From Ceratorhiza oryzae-sativae (lineage: Eukaryota; Basidiomycota; Agaricomycetes; Cantharellales; Ceratobasidiaceae), in contig JARWMV010000043.1 of assembly GCA_030998015.1 (NCBI GenBank), positions 57,434 through 121,433 on the forward strand: a DNA stretch of 64,000 nt, written 5' to 3'. Position numbers and translations under genes: made by a program. Under the pieces are notes generated by a model. It did no database searches. It was not told the origin of the DNA and worked only from the letters and a program-made list of their open reading frames with translations. Below are positions 56,264 through 64,000 of this stretch, in pieces. Position 1 is the stretch's first letter; each line of letters begins with the position of its first letter.

Positions 56264-57911
56264 TGCGAGTATGGGTTGATAAGTGTCAGGGGCGATTGTG
56301 ATTCCTCCAGACTCAGCTACTCATACTAATATCAAAGCAGAGGAGGGGGGGAGGGGAGGGGGGGGGTTCAGGAGATTAACTTCACGACCCGAGCACTAGA
56401 GCACAACGCAGCCTCATGAGGCAGTGCCCTGCGTAAATGAAATCGGCTATCTGAGTCAGTGTGAGCGTCTGTAAATATGATATAGGCCGATCAGGGGCGG
56501 TTAGTACCATGGCATGGCAGTCAAAGCGTCAGTATCGATGATGCGAAAGACATTTGGTTTGGACACTCATTGACTTCGTTTGTCTTCTTTGGCGGCTATG
56601 AGGAGCACCAACATTAGCTTTGGCCAGTCAGCCGCATCCAGCAGTAGAGACCGGGCTCGGGGATCGCCAGCTCGTCGACTGACAAATACGGAAAGATAGA
56701 GCCAGATAGCACATGCATGGCAATCGATGGTCCGGTTCAATTTTTTCCGCGCAGGATTGCAATGCATTACGCGTCCATACATCATCTAATTTTGTTTGCC
56801 CCTTCCTAGCCTCGATTTTCCTCACACTGCCTTCAGAATGCACAGGGATAACCCTTTAGCCCATCCCAGCATTTGATGAGAAACAGAACACATTTTATTT
56901 TATTGATAATAATAATGCATATAACCTCTGGGAGCTATGGGTGTTTAAATCGTGATGGACACTGCCTGCACCAGTAGATCACATGGAGAGGTTTTGGCCA
57001 ATCGGATCGGTGGTGCAAGGGAGAATCATCGCATTTTCACTCGCGGTCACGTCTCAGTTCTGCACAAGCCACAGACCGCAGAACTCGCCAAGGCCAGATC
57101 TACGAAAAGAACACAGCATGCTGAAAATATTACTGTGCATGCGCTTCCTTACTGTCAGTAGCTGGGTATAAAATCTACACATCTAGACGTGAACTCAAGA
57201 ACCTTTGTATAGAGCGATGCAAGGACCAAGGGTGGAGCAATGACACGCAATACACTCTATTCGGGTTATTCTTTGCTGTGTGCATGCAGCGACCGCGGAA
57301 AGACGCCCAAAGACACGGAGAATCCCAAAGAGGCGCGTTTATATCCCTGAGTGCACTCGAAGCTGAAAAGGGGTTATTTTCTTGGGCATTATCATCAACT
57401 AAGAGTATCATATGCTGTAATACCGCTCGTCATATGACTAGCGGCCGATGATTTTGAACAAGCAAAACCGCTAACGTTGTGCAGGCTGCCTTCATCGCTA
57501 CTGGTACTGCGGTACGGATTCCTCAAGATGCTAGCATGCTGATTGAGTCTGGCACATGACTGTATCAGCATATGAATGAAGACGACCAGCTAGGTCGGTC
57601 TGACGAACCTACCCCGCGGCAATAGTTAGTCACGCTGACAATGAGGATATTACTCAGCTAATCACCGCCAACTGCATTTGGCGGCCACCTGTGCGTGGCA
57701 TGGCGTCGCCGACCACCAGATTGTGCCCCACCCGTCCTCTCAGGTTGGGGGCGCCCGGCTTGATTCGTATGTCGTTTGACCAGCACTGCACTCACGCGCA
57801 TTGCGAAACCCACAAGGTTACCATTACTAGCTGAGAACATTACGTCAATCACCCATAAATATGTATTCTCCTATCTGCACCGGGCATTTGGCTAGGCTGC
57901 CACAATTCACT
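56264..57911. other. Intergenic region with a G-rich tract
   Basis: Upstream of the fusion gene and downstream of the PhoD-like gene. ORFs of up to ~78 codons show no domain or intron-linked continuation. A purine/G tract (56,339-56,370) contains several G runs that could form a quadruplex on the plus strand. Confidence 0.45.
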
Positions 57912-60900
57912 CTACCGCTCAAGCCTCGGGATCGAGAACCCGTAAGCCTTGGTCTTTCCTTCCTCACTCTTCTTGTCCACCTCTAGACGCAACGAAATAT
58001 TCAACGCATCATGAGCTTTAGTGCCCGTCGCAGGCGCCAAAGCGGAGGCATCGTGTCCAACTTGTGCACCCTTGACCTCTTTCGCAATCGTACCCGTCCC
58101 ACCCGAGATCTCGCCCTTTTCTACACCCGCCTGAGGGTCTCCTTTGCCTCCGCTGCGCATTACTTTGCCCAGGAGGGAAACCTTGGCCTTTTCACCTTCG
58201 TTAGATTCTTGTTGCGCAGGATTGTCGCCGACCTCCTCGGCTGAGACCGCGTCGGGTCCAGCGTCTGGGTCGGCTCGGGTGATAACGCAATAATTCCGGG
58301 CCGGGTAGGTAGTTTTATTCACAAGGCGCCTGGAACCGTCAACCCCTTCTTCGAAGATGTTCACTAGACATGGCGTTCAGCATCTCAGCCCGTAAGTATG
58401 ATGGAATATATGCGCACTCAAGTTTTCGTGTGTGTGGTGATCTAGACGGTGAAGCTTATTTCGGGTGTTCAATACGTCGGCGACAGCTGGAAAAGTAAAT
58501 AAGTTATCAAATACGGAACTATTGGCTGAACATGTTACCATCCGGCGGTGGAGCATTTGTGATAGCCGAGCTAATCTAGACACCCACATACGATATATAA
58601 GCAAAGCCTTCGCATTCATACCAAACTCGAGCACTCACAATATTGACAATGTATCGGTGATCTTTCTCCTGCGGGACATTCAGTTTGGCTTTACTAAAGA
58701 ACCGCCCAATAGCCGCAAGATGAACGTCTCCGCTCAGGATCGTAATGCGGACTTGCTTGGAATAACTGAGTGTTTGGAGTCGTTGAATGAAGTGATTGCG
58801 CTCGGATTTGTGGACCGCAGCTGCCCAGTGGTCCTCGAGATCTACACCCGGATAGTCTCAGCGAGCCGAGCCGCATATGAACGATACGAACATACCATCC
58901 AATAATTCGGCCTTTCCGTCGAAACTGCAACCCGAAAGTAGGTTAAACCAAGGACCGAAACCACAGTAAAGAAGCTCACTCGTTGAAAAGGCCTGATAAA
59001 AGACCAAACATCTTGTTTAACAGCCGTAGCGGACCCATCAGTCGGCTCGTCATCAGCATCTCGGCCCAAACGAGCTGCGGATAGGCTGCAAAATATTTAC
59101 ATTTCAGCCATGCTTAGGGTTGCCGCAAAAAGGCAGGCGGGGCTTACCGATCGGAACACCCAGCAAAAGGAGCAGATGCTTTGTCTTGCCTGGAACAAGT
59201 TCCTTCTCAAGGCGATCAAACATGGCTTGATACGTGTTGGCGTAGCAGATTCGTTCCCGTGTCCGGTCCGTTCTACGCAAGGCGTATGTTGAACTTTGTC
59301 TAGTAGTTACAAGCTACGAACTCACCGGCAGTCGAGTCCATAAAACAACAGACCATCCCCAAGTGAGGTACAGATACTCAAGCCACGATGTTGTATATAT
59401 GGACCTTGTTGAGGGTGACGAATGTAAGAAGGGTCGAGCTCCTCTTCCTCTGCTTGGTGCTTTCCGTTGGCAGTTCCGTTTGACTTCCCGTTCGCCACGC
59501 CGTTTCCGTTTGCTACACCATTTCCGTTTGCTTGACTTGCGTTCTCTCCCTTGCTGCTCGCCTCTTTCTCCCTATCTGTTTGAGTCTTTGGCATATGTAG
59601 ATTATGCTTCTTGCTCCCTACGGGTGCCGGTTTATGTGCAGTCGAAGTAACTGGATGGAAACTATCGGGGTCATAGGTGAGTCCTGGAGTGGTTGTAGAA
59701 GGTGGGAGGTGATGTTGAAAGAGCGACATGCTAAAGTGCGTTGAATCAGGCGAGCCAAGGCAGAGGTATATCAATACATACTACTTCCATGCTATCTCAC
59801 CAATGCCCATGAATACTGGGGCACGCTGCCAGGCGTCTTTGTATGTTCCAAACCCATCTATAAAGTGGCTGTATTTAGACATTTCTGGATGCACGTCAAT
59901 CCTGGCAACTTACCAATGATGTCATGGTCATCTGTACGGCATAGATTATGAGAGGTTCGTAATCAAAGCCCAAGACTATGACGTACCCCAGATGTTAAGC
60001 TGAGGGATTTGAGAGTTTGCCTCGCGGAACGGGCTTGCGTTGAACCAGTCACAGTGGTGTTGGAAATACCAGTCATCTACTTTGTCCCTGAAGCCGATGT
60101 GAATACCAGCGGTGTTGAGTAAAGTGGAGATAGCAAACCTGAGTTCAAGCGGGAAAGGTACCTTCGCTCGTTTTCGAGGAGAAAGCTCCTGTCCCCACGG
60201 GTGAAGCGGAGCGTGTGGTTCCATTATGCCATCTGAATATATTTGGTCTCCGCCGCCAATCATTACGTGCAAAGGAGACTTTTCATGAACTATGAGACGA
60301 ATTAGCACCAGCCAAAGTGGACAATGTAGGACCGATCCTCACGCCGTAGTACGTCGTTCCATAACGCAAGTCCGTTGACTTGTTTCTCTGCTCCAGGAAC
60401 AAATCCATTGCAACTAGCCGCAGACATCAGTAGGATGATGTGAATTCGCTGATGATATGCGAACCTATGGAACATGATCCTAAATGTTTGCCCGATCTTC
60501 GGTACCCAGAAGCTCCGCTCGATTCTATCCTTGATGGTGAGGTAGCTCAACCGAGTATTTTACTTTTCGCTCATCGTTCCCCAGAGGGAAATCCATATCG
60601 AATCGCCAATACACCCGATCGCGTTCCGTAAACAAATGAACGGGTCTCGTGTTCGAGTCTGGTGCGTCGACAGATATTCTTGGCTCGTCCGGGTGTTTGG
60701 CAGACTCCTCGTCGGGTGCACGGAGGACGATCATGACGCTTCCATGCCACCTCTTATTCTCGTCGCTCAACCGCCAGTACTTGAGCATTGGGCCGCACAA
60801 CAACGGCCATCCGTTTCCGTTCTCGCCCTGGCCGGTGTTTTCTGCGGCTCGTTCTGGATCGACGACTTGCTCGATGTCTTTGCCCTCGTTGGTATGGGCC

Positions 60901-61019
60901 ACAGGCTGAGCGCGGTCCGGCTGGGGCGCATCTTTGGCCAGTTGGTCGGCAAGTTCTTGGTGCTGCTCAAACGAAGAGACGGACGACTGGGTGGAAAGAG
61001 GGACGCCAGGTTCGGCCAT
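57912..61019 (-). CDS. PhoD-like metallophosphatase
   Basis: ATG at 61,019, stop at 57,912-57,914, about ten introns. The N-terminal ~130 residues are acidic/polar, then GPMLKYWRL and a W-rich beta domain. Catalytic blocks: FHSCNGFVPG across the intron 60,464-60,414, IGGGDQIYSD (~60,255), WDDHDIIDGFG across introns at ~59,990-59,850, a variable Asn/Gly-rich insert (59,700-59,410), LDCRTDRTRERI, LLLLGVPI, HKSERNHF and LSGDVHLAAIG (~58,715). The last exon ends in SLRLEVDKKSEEGK. These Asp/His residues bind the metal pair of PhoD-type phosphodiesterases. The substrate is unknown. Near 60,550 the reading changes by one base (after VKYS) without a normal-sized intron, so there is either a very short intron or a frameshift. 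Confidence 0.8.
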
Positions 61020-62547
61020 AATAGCAGGAAGGGGGAGTTTCTGGTCTGACAACAAACATGGTTGGGATCTTATGTCTCTACCACATGACGTCATTGAACT
61101 CTCTGGCCAATTTCAATTGAGAAGTCAAATCAAAATAGTGATTCTTGGCAAAGGCGCTTAGCTCAATGATTCCGGTACGGCCTGCTTGCAACTTCTCCAG
61201 CAAATTGTTACAACAAACCATTCGTCTGATATATGGATGTTTCGGAATATTTTTGGGAAATCCCTTATTGACTTTTTGTCGCAAAAGCGCTCGTGTTTTG
61301 ATTTTGATTTGGTTTGTTGTTTGTGTCCGCCACTGTCGTCACACCTCGAGTCTAGATGTGCGCCCGTTACCAAATGGCGATTGGTATTCATATTTCATAG
61401 TGTTAATATCTCAAACTTTTAGGGGCACGAGTCGAACGCAAAGCAGACGTGCGCAAACCATAAAGTATCCATAGCGTACACAGGGAAACAGTCACCGTCC
61501 CAGCATAAACTGTACAGATAGATTGAATAATACATTATTCGAGTACAACCATGGCGTCAATTGGATCTACCCCTAACTTTCTTCTTTCTCATTAATCTCG
61601 GTTAGAGGGTGTTTTCGGGCTTAAGTAGCGTTATTCCAACCCCCCAGTGCGGAAGCTAAAGATACGAGCCAGGATGTGCCAAAGACCACTCCTTCATTAT
61701 CGAATGAGATCGCAGAGTCTCAAATTTCACCATGTACAACGCTAATGGCTCAATTTTAGTTGTGTATTCCCTCTGCGACTGTTCGGCCTGCCAATGCTCG
61801 GTATCACTAGGCTTTCCAAAGTCTGAATCGCCCCTCGGTCCCCAGAAGGTAGCATGAATGAGGGAACAAATTGTATGTACCAGGCGAGTCGCGAAGAGAA
61901 AAAAATCGGTATTTTCTTTAATTTATTTGACGTCTCGAGACTTGGGCACCTTGGAAGGCAGGCAGCTTCAGCCCACTATACTGTTTAGCCGCGCTGTGGG
62001 TAGATTAATACTACTATTTCGGCGAATCCTATCAATCACACGAGTGTCAGCGCGTTGATTTACCAGTTCGTGCTTAGTCGCATCGCAATAGGATATCAGG
62101 AATTCGCTCAGCATCAAATTTCATTATAGTCATATCCAGCAACCACGGGCAGGGATCAAGCATGTTTCATCTACTGCACATGCAGTATTCTCTCTTTTGT
62201 ATTGCCTCTATGTAAACCGACTCAGGTGAAACAGCTCAACTTGTGATACTATATAGACGTACTACGGAGGGGTATCTCCTTACATACCGAGTACGGTAAT
62301 GACAGGTCTCTGCATACATGAACGAATTATGTCTCGGTTTTGACTACATCGAGCATGAAGTTTAAGATCTTGTCGTGGTATCGAAGCTCTGGTCTTCTCG
62401 TCAAAAGGATCCGCGTAATTTTCTACTTTACAGTTGTATAAAACGAGCAGGAGCAAATACCATTTTGGTTGCATTTTATCTTGGAGATTGTGTGGCGCGC
62501 CGCATATGGAGCCCTCGCCCACACTAACCACAGTAAATATTCCGCAT
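61020..62547. other. Intergenic region, no gene recognised
   Basis: About 1.5 kb between the PhoD-like start codon and the reductase stop codon. It should contain the PhoD-like promoter. Short ORFs on both strands overlap and lack domains. Confidence 0.45.
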
Positions 62548-63854
62548 TCACTCCACACCTAATTCCTTCTCTAGCTGTATGAAACGATCAAACACATCTT
62601 TCAATGTGCTTTCAAGTGGAGTGTACTCGATCCCTAAGATCCTCTTCGATTTGCTGTTGTCCGAATAGTAAGTCCCTTCGGGGATTCGGTGTTTGGGCTC
62701 GCCTGTAAACAATTAGCAGAGGGTTATGCGCGGAGCAAAATAGTATCACTTTTAGGTATCTCTTTCGCCCGAGCGCGTTCCGGGTAGGTTTCCCAAATGA
62801 AATCGGATACTTGTGCGACATTGAAAGGGCCTTCGGAAATAAAGAACCGGTTGTTTCCAGCGTCGGGATTTTCCTGAAAAGTCGGCTTAGCTCCGGTTAA
62901 TATTGCTTTGATGGGATAAACTTACGACAGCCGCAAGCTGAGCTTTAGCAAGGTCTCGAACGTCTACCCATATTTTTATAAAGGGCTGTTGAAGCTCTTT
63001 GTCCTTTCCTGAGAAAATGGCGTAGAGCCCTTCACTGGAGTAATTCAGCTGGTTGATGCCTGTCACCTCCTGAAGAGCAGGTCCGTAGACCTTTATACAG
63101 GAATATTCAGTGGCTAGATAAAATCGCAGGTACTGGGTTTAACATACCATCGGGGGGCAAAGCGTGACAAGATCGAAGTCCGGTTTCTCGCTTTCAAGGA
63201 AGCACCAGGCTGCCTTTTCGGCCAATTTCTTAGAGGCCACATATCCTGATGCTGGGGATTCTTGGGCATCCTCCTCTGTCATCTATGAGAAAATTAGGAT
63301 TTTAGGTAGATACACCTGGTTCGCGTATATTCTCACTGGATTCCAGTCGTTTTCAGAATATGCATATCCTGGGCGGTCACCCTTCGATACGTCTATGATT
63401 GCGGCGAACGAAGAGAGGTTATAACGGCTCGCTTCACGCTTGAACCGTGTGCTTTAATTGAATGAAGCAGCCCTGTCGTGCCTTTGATTGCAGGCATCAA
63501 GATGTCGTTTGTGATATCAGTCCTTAAATTTAATCAATAATCGCACAACAGCCTGCATATAGTTATAGCAACCACTTACACGTCGAACACCACGGGGCTG
63601 CTTATATGCAAGACTACATCAAACTGGTTGTTTTGGATTACTTCGTCGAATGCTCCTGTTGCAGTAATATCCTTGACTATTGCGAATTGAAGTCGGCCCT
63701 CGTTCGCAGCCGTAGTGAACCTTTTACGCAGATGTGTGGTTTTGCTTTCAGAGCGCACAGTAGTGGTGATTTTATATCCGTGCTTCAGAAAGAGGTCGAT
63801 AACATGAATAGCAATAAAGCCGTTGCCACCAGTAAGAAGAATATGCCGCAACAT
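62548..63854 (-). CDS. NAD(P)-dependent extended SDR reductase (dihydroflavonol-4-reductase/Gre2-like)
   Basis: ATG at 63,854 (the upstream in-frame codons are not ATG), stop TGA 62,548-62,550, about 340 residues. Introns include ~63,577-63,527 and ~63,337-63,284, with more near 63,110, 62,920 and 62,740. The Rossmann nucleotide motif is LTGGNGFIAIHVID at residues 6-19. VLHISSPV follows, then the catalytic Ser block AVITSSFAAI and YVASK with catalytic Tyr and Lys. The C-terminal half has VYGP and WVDVRDLAKAQL, which are typical of the family. Such enzymes reduce carbonyls of small metabolites in the cytosol; the substrate cannot be told. Confidence 0.85.
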
Positions 63855-64000
63855 TCTAGAGTTCAGCAAGGAAGCTGCAACAATGGTAGAAGTGCATTAT
63901 ATAGCCTAAGAATACACCATTTGTCACCGCAAAACACCCCCCTGATCACCCTGCATTGTCCGGCTTTCGGCCAGATGACTCCACGATTCCAGTACACCTC
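63855..64000. other. Upstream region of the reductase gene
   Basis: TATATAGCC (~63,898) lies ~45 bases before the start codon on the minus strand and may be its TATA box (GGCTATATAATG on that strand). The window ends here. Confidence 0.4.

Noticed and set aside
57658..57852. Arg/Pro-rich 64-codon ORF in the intergenic region
   Set aside because: No start context, splice continuation or domain; G+C-rich genic DNA yields such frames by chance.
61424..61500. tRNA-like GTTCGACTC (minus strand near 61,432)
   Set aside because: No matching acceptor, D-arm or anticodon stem could be formed around it.
1..64000. CRISPR arrays, bacterial operons and ribosome-binding sites
   Set aside because: No regularly spaced direct repeats with unique spacers were seen. 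Introns, TATA boxes and fungal retroelements show a eukaryotic genome.

Overview
The window reads as nuclear DNA of a basidiomycete fungus, most likely an Agaricomycete and plausibly Rhizoctonia-like. The reasons are short spliceosomal introns of about 45-60 bases with GT...AG ends, a Sel1-repeat/protein-kinase gene of Agaricomycete style, chromodomain Ty3/gypsy elements, and a RecQ-like helicase sitting beside a DUF6589-type protein. It splits sharply near 52.33 kb. Bases 1-52,329 are a nested graveyard of transposable elements, poor in CpG and rich in TpG/CpA. Bases 52,330-64,000 are ordinary CpG-containing genic DNA with three intron-rich genes, all on the minus strand.

Transposon part. 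1-8,188: a chromodomain Ty3/gypsy element (partial 5' LTR, self-complementary primer site, extra ORF, gag, pol, 3' LTR), split between gag and pol by a 1.3-kb solo LTR. 8,213-9,487: a decayed Tc1-like element. 9.5-12.6 kb: small foldbacks, LTR scraps and a 12-bp tandem repeat. 12,640-15,712: a second gypsy pol carrying two nested solo LTRs. 15,713-24,600: three co-oriented unknown genes, each with its own TATA box. The first of these is split by a 130-bp MITE and by a 5,460-bp two-gene transposon. 24,610-36,080: LTRs and two large palindromes. 36,081-40,347: a minus-strand gypsy remnant. 41,833-49,056: an old LTR interrupted by a complete Ty1/copia element and by another solo LTR. 49,197-52,329: a Tc1-like element interrupted by nested LTRs.

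The most interesting object is 16,946-22,405. It has 204-bp terminal inverted repeats with no indels, an exact 6-bp target duplication (GAACAT), a DUF6589-like gene reading inward from the left end and a RecQ-like helicase with a Cys-rich tail reading inward from the right end. I know of no named transposon family with this gene pair. Exact duplications could also be read by eye for eight LTR insertions (GGGGT, ATTTG, CTTAC, TGCTG, CCAGT, CTGTC, CTGGA, GTATG), for the copia element (GAAAT) and for a palindromic element (TA, confirmed by an empty site in a paralogous LTR). The order of insertion can therefore be reconstructed in several places.

Genic part. 52,574-56,263 encodes an apparent fusion of an ESCRT-associated Vta1 N-terminal domain, a Ser/Pro-rich linker, Sel1 repeats and a protein kinase. 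57,912-61,019 encodes a PhoD-like metallophosphatase. 62,548-63,854 encodes an NAD(P)-dependent extended SDR reductase. All assignments were made by reading the sequence; no database search was run.
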